A DNA stretch of 64,000 bases from a virus: IMG/VR virus record IMGVR_UViG_3300042402_002579, positions 1 to 64,000 of that record; one strand, written 5' to 3'. Below the pieces are notes generated by a model. It saw nothing but the letters and a program-made list of their open reading frames with translations. It was not told where the DNA came from and searched no databases. Below are positions 39,448-47,580 of this stretch, in pieces. The number at the start of each line of letters is the position of its first letter. Within the stretch, counting starts at the first letter, position 1. Position numbers and translations under genes: made by a program.

Positions 39448-40617
39448 ATGGCTACTAAAGCAACACACTTGGCAGCAGCTCGAGCAACAAAAGGTCGAGA
39501 TTTAAGCCCAAAATGGGACGGACACGAAACCTGGGACACCAATCAGTTCTTGCGTCAGTTCCATAGTGCAATGGCCTGGTATCGCCTAGAAAGTTCTGCC
39601 AAAGAACTTAAACCCAAAGTTATTGATTGGATGGGCCGACAGGGCTGTACCAAAGAAGATATTTCTGCTTTTAAGAAAACCAAAGACAATCGTTGCGGCA
39701 TGACAATGGGTGCGGTGGCGGCTTGTTTGATTAAGGGTATGCCTGCCGTTCGTGCAGACTTTAATGAGGGTCGAGATACCACAGTATGGTTGCGAGCAGA
39801 GATTGTCAAAGTAATTGAACAAGGCAAAGACGACAAAGACGACAGCGACGAAGTTGTTGAAGTTAAAAAAGACGTCTATGTTCCTAGCATTCAAGAACGT
39901 GTTCGCGATGCTAGTATGTTGATGACCGAAGAAATCGAAACTGCTATCGAAGCATTTCAAACAGATCCGGAAGCATTTGATCCAAAGTCTTTTAAAGTTC
40001 TTAATCTGTTAAAAGCTAAACAGGCCAAGGCAGCACACACTCGTATTATTAAAACATTTTACGAACGTGATTTAGCAGAGCTTATTGAAGCAGCAACAAC
40101 CAAAGACGAACAACTTAAAGAAGCATATAGTCATCTGAGTAAAGTTCAATTAAGAAAAATCACAGCGTTCTATCAAGAAGTTGTCAGTGCCTGTGAAATG
40201 TTAGCACAAGAAGCCAAGGTCAATCGCAAGCCCAAAGCCAAAAAAGCTGTGCCTGCTGAGAAGATTGTAGCCAAACTCAAGTACAAAAAAGCAGATGAGC
40301 CACTAAAGTTGGTATCTATTAATCCTGCAGATATTCTAGGTGCTAAAGAATTGTGGACTTACAACACAAAGTCACGTAAATTAGGCAAATACGTTGCTGA
40401 AGAATTCCAAGATCTCGGAGTTAAAGGCACAACTATTACAGGATTTAGTGAAGCAAAATCCGTACAAAAAACACTACGTAAGCCAGCTGATCAAATTAAA
40501 GAATTTAAAGCCGCAGGTAAAGTGGTTCTACGCAAGTTTCTAGAAGAAATCAATGCTGTCGATACCCGTATGAATGGGCGTATCAACGAAGATATAATTC
40601 TGTTAAAAATTGCCTGA
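39448..40617 (+). CDS. Conserved-type phage hypothetical protein (389 aa)
   Basis: Residues 10-125 form a domain with several Trp and the block NRCGMTMGAVAACLIKG; a charged linker follows, and residues 270-389 (WTYNTKSRKLGKYV, then GTTITGF) look like a separate basic domain that could bind nucleic acid. I recall relatives in marine T4-like phages with no assigned function. It has its own consensus promoter and a GGAG ribosome site, so it is likely early and abundant. Confidence 0.72.
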   Translation: MATKATHLAAARATKGRDLSPKWDGHETWDTNQFLRQFHSAMAWYRLESSAKELKPKVIDWMGRQGCTKEDISAFKKTKDNRCGMTMGAVAACLIKGMPAVRADFNEGRDTTVWLRAEIVKVIEQGKDDKDDSDEVVEVKKDVYVPSIQERVRDASMLMTEEIETAIEAFQTDPEAFDPKSFKVLNLLKAKQAKAAHTRIIKTFYERDLAELIEAATTKDEQLKEAYSHLSKVQLRKITAFYQEVVSACEMLAQEAKVNRKPKAKKAVPAEKIVAKLKYKKADEPLKLVSINPADILGAKELWTYNTKSRKLGKYVAEEFQDLGVKGTTITGFSEAKSVQKTLRKPADQIKEFKAAGKVVLRKFLEEINAVDTRMNGRINEDIILLKIA

Positions 40618-40634
40618 TATTTAATTTAGGGTTT

Positions 40635-40642
40635 GATAAATA
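40635..40642 (+). promoter_or_regulatory. T4-late-type promoter octamer GATAAATA
   Basis: GATAAATA, CTGGT, ATG at 40648: five-base spacing. Confidence 0.6.
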
Positions 40643-40647
40643 CTGGT

Positions 40648-41517
40648 ATGAACAATACCAATATCGATCAAACTCTATCGGAATTAAATAGGGTTCTTAA
40701 ATATCTAGTTGATGCGGCACAGCAACCGGTTTCTCAACAAAGAACTCAATTTTTAGAATTTCAGGCAGACTCAGGCAAAGAGAATTTTGGCAAGGGCGTT
40801 ATCTGGAGCGGTAACGGAATCACCAAACAATTTGTCTTGAATCGCGATCCTGACAGATTTTTCTCTTCTGAAAACATTGACCTAGACAAAAATCATCACT
40901 TTTCTATTGGAAACAATCTAGTACTTTCCAGCAAAGAACTAGGATCTTCAGTAGTCAAAAGCAATTTGCAAACTGTTGGTCGTCTCAAAGAACTAGATGT
41001 TGACGGTTCAGTTAGTATTAATCAATATCTTTTTTACAATGCTATCACTGATAGACTAGGCCTAGGCATCGAAGAACCTAATTCTGCATTTAGTGTAGCA
41101 GAAGATGGAGTTGAAGTAATGTTAGGTACGAGAAATCATTCTCGAGGCATTGTTGGAACCTATGCTAGCAATCACTTTGACATAGTTGCTGGTAATACTA
41201 CGTGGATTAGTGTGTCGCCAAGCGGTAATATAACTCTAGGCAATACTGATCACTCACCCATTCAACTGTCGGTAAACGGAAATTTAGCAATTAAAGTTGC
41301 TTTACCAGACCCTAATGTTGACCTGCACGTAAATGGTCCAATTAGATTCCACGGCCATTTACACTTTTACGCTAAAGAAATACCCGTATCAGGTTCTTAT
41401 AATTCGGGCGATATCGTATGGAATACAGCACCCACTGTAGGTAACCCCGTTGGCTGGGTCTGCACTAGCTCTGGTAATCCGGGTCGTTGGAATCCGTTTG
41501 GACAGATCACAATATAA
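40648..41517 (+). CDS. Fibre-type virion protein, tandem copy 1 (289 aa)
   Basis: Strand-rich, with the C-terminal blocks DLHVNGPIRFHGHLHFY and NSGDIVWNTAPTVGNPVGWVCTSSGNPGRW, typical of terminal domains in phage fibres and collar proteins. It aligns along its whole length with the next gene, so the pair arose by tandem duplication. I start at ATG 40648, five bases after a late-type octamer, rather than at an upstream in-frame TTG that overlaps that octamer. Confidence 0.78.
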   Translation: MNNTNIDQTLSELNRVLKYLVDAAQQPVSQQRTQFLEFQADSGKENFGKGVIWSGNGITKQFVLNRDPDRFFSSENIDLDKNHHFSIGNNLVLSSKELGSSVVKSNLQTVGRLKELDVDGSVSINQYLFYNAITDRLGLGIEEPNSAFSVAEDGVEVMLGTRNHSRGIVGTYASNHFDIVAGNTTWISVSPSGNITLGNTDHSPIQLSVNGNLAIKVALPDPNVDLHVNGPIRFHGHLHFYAKEIPVSGSYNSGDIVWNTAPTVGNPVGWVCTSSGNPGRWNPFGQITI

Positions 41518-41525
41518 TTAAAACT

Positions 41526-42398
41526 ATGACCGATAATTTAGATCAAACTATAGACACAATAACACAAGGCCTAAAAGATCTTGTTGGTAACAACGACTCC
41601 GGTGGGCATTTACCAAATGCCCCTTACATAATATTTCAAGACGATCCTAATAATATTTCTAATAAAGGAATAGTATGGAGAGGCAAAGGTTGGGGCAAGC
41701 AACTGGTCTATAACAAAATTACTGATAGAATCTTTTGTTCTGAAAGTATAGAGCTTGGCGTTAACAAACAGTTTTTAATCGACGGAGTGTCTGTATTATC
41801 AAATACAGAATTAGGAAACACTGTTGTAAAAAGCAGTCTAACAGAACTAGGCATACTTAAAGGACTGGTTGTTGATGGTTCAATTAGTGTCGATCAACAC
41901 CTGCATTATAGTGCGGCCAGCAATAGACTGGGATTAGGTACCCAAGAGCCCAATGCTGCATTTAGTGTGTTTGAAAACGATGTTGAAGTAATATTAGGTA
42001 CACAAAATAATACCAAAGGCATTATCGGAACCTACAGCAACAATGATTTAGACATTGTTACTGGAAATGTTTCTAGAATAACCCTCGAAGCAGGCGGTGA
42101 CATCCGACTAGGCAGCAAGGGAGCTGGTCCGGTTAGAGTAACAATAAACGGAAAATTATCTGTTGGAGCAAGCAGTCACGATGACCGAGCAAGTCTTCAC
42201 GTAGCCGGTGCAATAAGATTCAATGATAAGTTACATCAATATGCCGCTGGAGTGCCTCAAAATGGCCGGTATGATCAAGGAGACATCATATGGAATTCTC
42301 TCCCTAGACCCGGAAGCAACGTAGGATGGATTTGTGTTATAGCAGGGAATCCAGGATTATGGAGTCCCTTTGGAGATATAAAAAATCCAATAACATAA
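41526..42398 (+). CDS. Fibre-type virion protein, tandem copy 2 (290 aa)
   Basis: A paralogue of the preceding gene: shared blocks include GIVWxGxGxxKQ, DGSISVDQHL, EPNAAFSV and the C-terminal GDIIWNSLPRPGSNVGWICV. The copies have diverged mainly in loop regions, as expected for receptor-facing fibre parts. It starts at ATG 41526 (an upstream in-frame ATG lies inside copy 1). Its stop overlaps the next start as TAATG. Confidence 0.78.
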   Translation: MTDNLDQTIDTITQGLKDLVGNNDSGGHLPNAPYIIFQDDPNNISNKGIVWRGKGWGKQLVYNKITDRIFCSESIELGVNKQFLIDGVSVLSNTELGNTVVKSSLTELGILKGLVVDGSISVDQHLHYSAASNRLGLGTQEPNAAFSVFENDVEVILGTQNNTKGIIGTYSNNDLDIVTGNVSRITLEAGGDIRLGSKGAGPVRVTINGKLSVGASSHDDRASLHVAGAIRFNDKLHQYAAGVPQNGRYDQGDIIWNSLPRPGSNVGWICVIAGNPGLWSPFGDIKNPIT

Positions 42399-43033
42399 TG
42401 AACGAAGCTCTGGTGTTAGGAAACGGTGAAAGCCGATATTCTGTAGATTTAAATTCGTTAAAAGATAATTTTGTGTTAATCGGCTGCAATGCAGTTCAAA
42501 GAGATATCACCGTTGATCATTTGATATGCTGTGACCAAAGAATGATTGTGGAATCTTTAAACAATCAATCAACAAAAGATTCTTTAATCTATGTACGTGC
42601 AATGTATTATAGACAGTATAGAAAATTACAAAAAGAAAAAAATGTAAGACTGCTTCCTGAAGTACCCACAACTGGTCAAAATAAAAGAGATGATCCCACT
42701 CATTGGGGTAGCGGACCGTATGCTGTATTACTGGCCAGCACTCTTGGATTTCAAAATATCACAATGTTAGGGTTTGACCTGTACGGAAATAAAGAAAAAG
42801 TAAATAACCTATATAAAAACACCCCAAATTATTCAAAAGGGGATACTAGAGCTGTAGATTACAGTTTCTGGCTATATCAAATTCAACAGATTTTTTTAAC
42901 CTACCCCGAGACAAATTATAAAATAGTAAATATCGCCGATTGGGCAATGCCGGCCGAATGGAAAAGAAACAACATAACTTTTGAAAATATTGAGTCATTC
43001 AGAACCGCTAACAATCAGTTGACAGTTTTGTAA
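42398..43033 (+). CDS. DUF115/MptE-like or sialyltransferase-like protein
   Basis: LVLGNGESRYSVDLNSL at the N-terminus and GSGPYAVLLASTLGFQNITMLGFDLYG in the middle match the DUF115-type Rossmann fold, which includes a pterin pyrophosphokinase and bacterial glycan-modifying enzymes related to GT42. The 211-aa protein has no signal peptide. It follows the fibre pair by a TAATG overlap; a role in glycan decoration of fibres or host surface is conceivable. Confidence 0.6.
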   Translation: MNEALVLGNGESRYSVDLNSLKDNFVLIGCNAVQRDITVDHLICCDQRMIVESLNNQSTKDSLIYVRAMYYRQYRKLQKEKNVRLLPEVPTTGQNKRDDPTHWGSGPYAVLLASTLGFQNITMLGFDLYGNKEKVNNLYKNTPNYSKGDTRAVDYSFWLYQIQQIFLTYPETNYKIVNIADWAMPAEWKRNNITFENIESFRTANNQLTVL

Positions 43034-43047
43034 ATACTGTGTATAAT
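43019..43047 (+). promoter_or_regulatory. Sigma70-type promoter with an embedded late octamer
   Basis: TTGACA (43019-43024), 17-base spacer, TATAAT (43042-43047). The spacer contains TGTAAATA (43030-43037), a late-type octamer, so the same site may serve two polymerase forms. Confidence 0.88.
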
Positions 43048-43146
43048 TAATCTATACACACAGGCACAGCGGACTTCTACGTCATTCATCCCGCTTTATA
43101 AACTCTGCATGTCGTCAAACTTGCTACCTTACAAAGGAGACTAGAG
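43048..43146 (+). promoter_or_regulatory. Leader of the QueD-like gene
   Basis: About 95 nt of untranslated leader ending in a good AAAGGAGA ribosome site. It can form AGCGG/CCGCT (43068-43072/43091-43095). A preQ1 or pterin-sensing element was looked for because of the gene product, but no known riboswitch consensus was recognised. Confidence 0.4.
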
Positions 43147-43671
43147 ATGGCAAAATATCTTTCAACAAAAACTTACGGCAACGACCGCGGACTTTCATGC
43201 TGTTTTAGACAGTGGAGAAGCACACATAGTCACTGCTCATTACTACACGGATACTCGATTGGTATCAAACTGATCTTTGAATCAGAAACCTTAGATGATC
43301 GCAACTGGGTCATGGACTTTGGTGGACTCAAAGCATTTAAGGAATGGTCAGAATATATATTTGATCATACTCTAGTAATTGCTCAAGACGATCCTCATCG
43401 TGCTATGTTTGAGAAAATGGCTCAATTAGGATTACAAGATCAAGGCGGTGTCTGTGATATCAGGATTGTAGAAGGTGTAGGCTGTGAAAAGTTTGCAGAG
43501 CTTGTCTACAAAGAAATGGATACTATCTTACACGTTTTTAAAACAGGCAATACTTATTACTGTCCTAATGGGCAGACATTCGAAGCACGTTATCCTGTAG
43601 GACAAGGTGTAAGACTTAAGAGTGCAGAAGTATTTGAACATCTGGGTAACTCCGCAATATACGAAGCCTAA
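43147..43671 (+). CDS. 6-pyruvoyl-tetrahydropterin synthase / QueD-like protein
   Basis: The protein belongs to the T-fold PTPS/QueD family: a cysteine followed by the LHGxS segment (C30, H34), the MDFGGLK strand, and FDHTLVIAQDDP. The usual HGH zinc pair reads HGY here (H34-G-Y36), a variant known from a proteobacterial subfamily with a CFRQW start. Family members make carboxy-tetrahydropterin for 7-deazaguanine or pterins. A QueC-like gene lies at 31398. It has a strong sigma70-type promoter, so it is probably expressed early. Confidence 0.82.
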   Translation: MAKYLSTKTYGNDRGLSCCFRQWRSTHSHCSLLHGYSIGIKLIFESETLDDRNWVMDFGGLKAFKEWSEYIFDHTLVIAQDDPHRAMFEKMAQLGLQDQGGVCDIRIVEGVGCEKFAELVYKEMDTILHVFKTGNTYYCPNGQTFEARYPVGQGVRLKSAEVFEHLGNSAIYEA

Positions 43672-43674
43672 CAC

Positions 43675-43706
43675 AATGTACGCATAAATAATAATATGCG
43701 TACATT
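43675..43706 (+). repeat. 12-bp perfect inverted repeat over the kdsA promoter and start codon
   Basis: AATGTACGCATA (43675-43686) and TATGCGTACATT (43695-43706) are exact reverse complements around an 8-base loop. The left arm and loop contain the late octamer CATAAATA (43683-43690) and the right arm contains the ATG (43696). It could be an operator, or a hairpin hiding the start codon in read-through RNA. Confidence 0.8.
43683..43690 (+). promoter_or_regulatory. T4-late-type promoter octamer CATAAATA
   Basis: CATAAATA, ATAAT, ATG at 43696; five-base spacing, inside a perfect inverted repeat. Confidence 0.62.
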
Positions 43707-44517
43707 TAACATTCATAATATCGAAATAGGAAACAACAAGCCTTTAGTATTAATTGCTGGGCCTTGTCAAATTGAAAGTCTAGATCATACACTCGAAACT
43801 GCACACAGTATAAAAGAAACCTGTGATAGTTTAGGAATTAAGTTTATCTATAAAAGCAGTTTTGATAAAGCTAATCGAAGCAGTATATCGACTCGACGAG
43901 GTATCGGAATCGATGAAGGTTTGAAAATTCTCAATACTATTAAACATCGTTTTGGAGTGCCAGTTTTGACTGACATTCACGAAAGCTATCAGGCAGAGTT
44001 GTGTGCCGCAGCTGGTATAGATGTCTTGCAGATCCCTGCATTTCTCTGCAGACAGACTGACCTGTTGTTGGCAGCAGGTGCTACAGACTGTGCTATCAAT
44101 GTGAAAAAAGGGCAGTTCCTTGCTCCTCACGATATGAAGAATGTTGCCGCAAAAATTGCTTCAACTGGTAACGAACGCATTATGCTATGCGAAAGAGGAT
44201 ATACTCATGGATATAATAATCTTGTTGTGGATATGCGCAGTCTACCCATTATGGCAAGCACCGGCTATCCAGTGGTCTTTGATGCCACTCATAGTGTTCA
44301 ACAGCCTGGCGGAATGGGAGAAAGATCTGGCGGAGATAGGACCATGGTCCCGTACCTGGCGAGAGCTGCTATAGCCACAGGATCAGTAGCTGCGGTCTTT
44401 GTAGAATGTCACGAAGATCCAGACAATGCACCTAGTGATGGTCCTAACATGATAGCACTCAAGGATCTATCATCACTTATTCATAAGTTATTACAAATAG
44501 ATGCTATTGTAAAATGA
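43696..44517 (+). CDS. kdsA: KDO-8-phosphate synthase
   Basis: Full-length KdsA: AGPCQIES at 21-28, [11 protein letters not shown] at 53-63, [22 protein letters not shown] and [12 protein letters not shown] are all present. The enzyme condenses arabinose-5-phosphate and phosphoenolpyruvate to 3-deoxy-D-manno-octulosonate-8-phosphate, precursor of the LPS inner core. A phage copy could sustain or alter LPS synthesis. It overlaps a glycosyltransferase gene by four bases, which supports a glycan role. Confidence 0.95.
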   Translation: MRTFNIHNIEIGNNKPLVLIAGPCQIESLDHTLETAHSIKETCDSLGIKFIYKSSFDKANRSSISTRRGIGIDEGLKILNTIKHRFGVPVLTDIHESYQAELCAAAGIDVLQIPAFLCRQTDLLLAAGATDCAINVKKGQFLAPHDMKNVAAKIASTGNERIMLCERGYTHGYNNLVVDMRSLPIMASTGYPVVFDATHSVQQPGGMGERSGGDRTMVPYLARAAIATGSVAAVFVECHEDPDNAPSDGPNMIALKDLSSLIHKLLQIDAIVK

Positions 44518-45302
44518 TACTAAATCAAACCAAAGAACAAAGAAAAGCGGCAAAAGCACAACGTAGATTAGAAAAAATGCCCAGTACTGATGGCATTTTT
44601 CAAGATAAATTAACCGTTCTCTGCGTGAGGTTTGGCACTAAGTATGGTAGAGAATATGTTGAACGTCTTCGAAATATGGCAGCACGACATATTAAAGTAC
44701 CCTACGAATTTGTCTGTCTCACTGATGACGTTAATCCCATTCAAGGTGTTCGCAATATAGTTCAGCCCTTGGCCGGATACCATAGACTATGGTGGCATAA
44801 AGTTCATATGTTTGATTCAGGTCTACCGTTGTCTGGAAGAATTTTATATTTTGATCTAGACATTATTATATGTGCAGATGTAGAAGACCTCGTTCAAAGT
44901 GCCGGCAATAAATTTTTAGGGATTCGAGACTTCAACAGAAAATTTCATCCAGGGTGGAATATATTAAACAGTTCTGTAATGAGTTGGGTACACGGTCAAC
45001 ATTCTTATATTTTTGAAGAATTTAAAAGAGATCCTGTTCAGGCACAGAAATTATTAGGGGATCAAGATTGGATTTGGAGAGTGGCCAAACAAAAAATAAC
45101 GTTTTGGCCCGATAATGTGATTCAAAGTTACAAATGGGAAATACGTGATCGCAGTGATCTTATAGTAGATCGAGGCAAGCGTAAATTCAAAACCATATCA
45201 AATAACACCAGCATAGATGCAAATTGCTGCGTGGTAGTGTTTCATGGGGATCCAAAACCCGAAGATATTCAGGACAAATTTGTAGTTGACAACTGGCGTT
45301 AA
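44514..45302 (+). CDS. Glycosyltransferase (GT-A, GT8-like)
   Basis: A GT-A fold: [11 protein letters not shown] at the N-terminus, [15 protein letters not shown] (DxD at D114/D116) for nucleotide-sugar and metal, and FHGDPKPED near the C-terminus, a common end block of this family. It is coupled to kdsA by an ATGA-type overlap. No signal peptide or membrane span, so it probably acts on cytoplasmic glycan or protein acceptors. Confidence 0.8.
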   Translation: MILNQTKEQRKAAKAQRRLEKMPSTDGIFQDKLTVLCVRFGTKYGREYVERLRNMAARHIKVPYEFVCLTDDVNPIQGVRNIVQPLAGYHRLWWHKVHMFDSGLPLSGRILYFDLDIIICADVEDLVQSAGNKFLGIRDFNRKFHPGWNILNSSVMSWVHGQHSYIFEEFKRDPVQAQKLLGDQDWIWRVAKQKITFWPDNVIQSYKWEIRDRSDLIVDRGKRKFKTISNNTSIDANCCVVVFHGDPKPEDIQDKFVVDNWR

Positions 45303-45314
45303 AGATAGTATACT
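45286..45314 (+). promoter_or_regulatory. Sigma70-type promoter of the UV endonuclease gene
   Basis: TTGACA (45286-45291), 17-base spacer, TATACT (45309-45314), six bases before ATG 45321. The -35 lies inside the end of the glycosyltransferase gene. The transcript would start at or near the ATG. Confidence 0.85.
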
Positions 45315-45320
45315 TTAACT

Positions 45321-46358
45321 ATGATAAAACGTATAGGCTTTGCCTGCAAATGGATTGATGGTCCTAGCCAAATTGATGGCATTAAACAAACGGACAACTG
45401 CAAACAGTATAATACCGGCAGCACCACTGTTGCCTGGTTAAATAGACAGACAACCGAAGTTGCAGAACAAAAACTATATGACCTAATGGTAGGCAATATT
45501 GAAGCAGTCCGCAAACTAGTTGAACGTGTAGGAACACTTGATGAAAATCTTAGAATGGTACGACTCAGTAGCGATATCCTTCCTGTTTATACTGAGCCAA
45601 CTTGGGGCAGGTATTGGCGGAGTGCCGATGTACGAGCCTATTGCGAAAGAGCATTTGGAGCCGTGGGAGCTTTGGCTCGCGAGAGGGGTGTTAGGCTCAG
45701 TATGCATCCTGGTCAGTTTACTGTGCTTGCAAGTATTAACGAAGGTATTGTAGGACGTAGTATTGAAGAGTTTGAGTACCACACTGATATGGCTCGGTGG
45801 ATGGGCTATGGACAAACGTTCCAGGACTTTAAAATTAACGTGCATATTTCAGGTAAGCAAGGTCCGGACGGTATTAAGAGAGCAATGCAACGTCTTAGTC
45901 CCGAAGCACGAAACTGCATTACAATTGAAAACGACGAAATGACTTGGGGTATTGATGCTAGTCTTGAGCTAGTAGATACCTGCGCATTAGTCTTAGACAT
46001 TCACCACCATTGGATTAACTCAGGAGAATATATTGACCCGAATGATGACCGTGTTAAAAGGATTATTGATAGCTGGCGTGGTGTTAGGCCTGTTATACAT
46101 TATAGTGTTTCACGGGAAGACGTTGTTGTTAACCATGCCACAGACACCCTTCCCGCCCTTGATGCGCTGATCGAAAGCGGGCATAAAAAACAAAAACTCA
46201 GAGCACATTCAAACTTCTACTGGAATACAGCAGCAAATGAATGGGCACTGAGCTTTAGAGACCAATTTGATATAATGTGCGAAAGCAAGGCCAAGAACTT
46301 GGCCAGCTTTGCACTCTACGAACAAAGTATTAAGCAGCCGGCTTTGTTTTTGGCTTAG
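45321..46358 (+). CDS. UV damage endonuclease (UVDE/UvsE)
   Basis: The 345-aa protein has the UVDE TIM-barrel pattern: RMVRLSSDILPVY, LSMHPGQFTVLAS, INVHISGKQGPDG, ITIENDEMTWG, VLDIHHHW and LRAHSNFYW, with the His/Glu/Asp metal ligands in place. The enzyme nicks DNA 5' to UV photoproducts and other lesions. It has its own sigma70-type promoter directly at the start codon. The last 29 bases overlap a convergent gene. Confidence 0.93.
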   Translation: MIKRIGFACKWIDGPSQIDGIKQTDNCKQYNTGSTTVAWLNRQTTEVAEQKLYDLMVGNIEAVRKLVERVGTLDENLRMVRLSSDILPVYTEPTWGRYWRSADVRAYCERAFGAVGALARERGVRLSMHPGQFTVLASINEGIVGRSIEEFEYHTDMARWMGYGQTFQDFKINVHISGKQGPDGIKRAMQRLSPEARNCITIENDEMTWGIDASLELVDTCALVLDIHHHWINSGEYIDPNDDRVKRIIDSWRGVRPVIHYSVSREDVVVNHATDTLPALDALIESGHKKQKLRAHSNFYWNTAANEWALSFRDQFDIMCESKAKNLASFALYEQSIKQPALFLA

Positions 46359-46626
46359 GCGGCGCTTTTGGTTTAGGCGCTGCTTTTGGCTGTGTAGTCT
46401 TGGGAGCAGCAGGTTTCTTAGCGAACTGTTGCTTTTTAGGTGCAGGCTTTTTAACAGGTTGTTTTGCAGCCGCTTGTTCAACTACAGCCGCTGGAACAAC
46501 TACTTCTGGAACAACTGCTGGTGCAGGTGCTGCCTCTACAACTGGTGCTGCCTCAACTTTATATGGGGCTTCCGCAGTTTGTTCTGCTGGCTTACCGCCA
46601 AATAGTTTCTTTAATAAACCGATCAT
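46330..46626 (-). CDS. Ala/Pro/Lys-rich low-complexity protein (98 aa)
   Basis: It starts with an amphipathic MIGLLKKLFGG helix and continues as an Ala/Val/Pro stretch, then a Lys/Pro/Ala-rich tail, resembling histone H1-like or TonB-like linkers by composition only. A strong AAGGAG ribosome site precedes ATG 46626, and a GCTAAATA octamer lies at 46647-46654. It may bind DNA or the membrane. The 3' end overlaps the UV endonuclease gene by 29 bases. Confidence 0.6.
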   Translation of the reverse strand: MIGLLKKLFGGKPAEQTAEAPYKVEAAPVVEAAPAPAVVPEVVVPAAVVEQAAAKQPVKKPAPKKQQFAKKPAAPKTTQPKAAPKPKAPPKPKTKPAA

Positions 46627-46654
46627 ATTAAATCTCCTTAGGAATTTATTTAGC

Positions 46655-46662
46655 GGTAAATA
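46655..46662 (+). promoter_or_regulatory. T4-late-type promoter octamer GGTAAATA
   Basis: GGTAAATA, CATAT, ATG at 46668. It adjoins a divergent octamer GCTAAATA (46647-46654) serving the opposite gene. Confidence 0.6.
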
Positions 46663-46667
46663 CATAT

Positions 46668-47225
46668 ATGGAATTTAAATTCATTCAAAAGTTTATAATC
46701 GAAGGCAAAAAAGACAAACTCATACAGTTGACATTGCCCTACGACCGTGATGAGCTGGCTCCGATAAAAAGTAAAGAAACTATAGATTATCACTACGGAA
46801 CGCTGTACAAGGCCTATGTTGATCGATATAACAAGGGCGAGGGTGATGCTGATTTTAACGAAGCTGGAGCCTTTTTACACAATATCTATTTTGGTCAACT
46901 ACAAAAACCAGAAGGATCAAATAGACCCTATGATGCTAGTTTAATGTTCATAGAAAGACACTTTGAAACTTTTGATCTTTTTAAAGAGCAAGTTGAGAAA
47001 ATTGCAATGGGTATACAAGGTAGCGGATGGGTGTATCTAGCTCGAGATGGCAAAATCAAAACCATTGTCAACCACGAAATCAAGAATGATATTGTACTAT
47101 TAATTGATTGGTGGGAACACGCATGGGTTCTAGACTATCAGGCTGATAAAAAAAGCTATCTAAAAAACATATGGAAACTAATCGATTGGAGGGTAATTAA
47201 TGGCGTACTCGGACAAAGTAATTGA
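46668..47225 (+). CDS. Iron/manganese superoxide dismutase
   Basis: The four metal ligands are in place: H42 (YHYGTLYKAY), H71 (FLHNIYF), D147 and H151 (DWWEHAWVLDYQ). The length (185 aa) is near that of bacterial FeSOD (193). It converts superoxide to peroxide and O2. It overlaps iscU by 26 bases and is thus translated with the Fe-S genes, consistent with protecting Fe-S enzymes. Iron versus manganese cannot be settled by eye. Confidence 0.88.
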   Translation: MEFKFIQKFIIEGKKDKLIQLTLPYDRDELAPIKSKETIDYHYGTLYKAYVDRYNKGEGDADFNEAGAFLHNIYFGQLQKPEGSNRPYDASLMFIERHFETFDLFKEQVEKIAMGIQGSGWVYLARDGKIKTIVNHEIKNDIVLLIDWWEHAWVLDYQADKKSYLKNIWKLIDWRVINGVLGQSN

Positions 47226-47580
47226 CCATTACGAAAACCCTCGAAATGTGGGTTCGTTTGAAAAAGGCGATGTAGATGTAGGCACAGGCATGGTAGGTGC
47301 CCCTGCTTGCGGCGATGTAATGAAACTACAGATAAAGGTGGATCATGATACAGGTATTATTACAGATGCAAAATTTAAAACGTATGGCTGCGGATCGGCT
47401 ATCGCGAGTTCGAGCCTTGTCACAGAATGGGTCAAAGGAAAAACCCTCGACCAAGCCGGAGCAATCAAAAACAGCGAAATCGCCGAAGAACTAGCTCTAC
47501 CACCTGTTAAGATCCATTGTTCAATTCTAGCAGAAGATGCAATTAAAGCCGCAGTAGAAGACTATAGGAAGCGACACTAA
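47200..47580 (+). CDS. iscU: Iron-sulfur cluster scaffold protein IscU
   Basis: C37 (APACGD), C64 (YGCGSAIAS) and C107 (IHCSIL) are the cluster ligands, with the chaperone-binding LPPVK at 100-104 conserved. At 126 aa it is a full-length IscU. It assembles [2Fe-2S] clusters from sulfur supplied by IscS. No IscS or HscA/HscB is in this window, so host proteins may be used. It overlaps the dismutase and abuts iscA. Confidence 0.96.
   Translation: MAYSDKVIDHYENPRNVGSFEKGDVDVGTGMVGAPACGDVMKLQIKVDHDTGIITDAKFKTYGCGSAIASSSLVTEWVKGKTLDQAGAIKNSEIAEELALPPVKIHCSILAEDAIKAAVEDYRKRH

Noticed and set aside
43048-43146. preQ1 or tetrahydrofolate riboswitch before the QueD-like gene
   Set aside because: Only one simple hairpin is visible and the known consensus cores are absent.
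46400-46678. Plus-strand frame opposite the Ala/Pro/Lys-rich gene
   Set aside because: Complement of low-complexity repeats, giving a Gly/Cys/Ala/Phe-rich product; the minus strand has the AAGGAG ribosome site.
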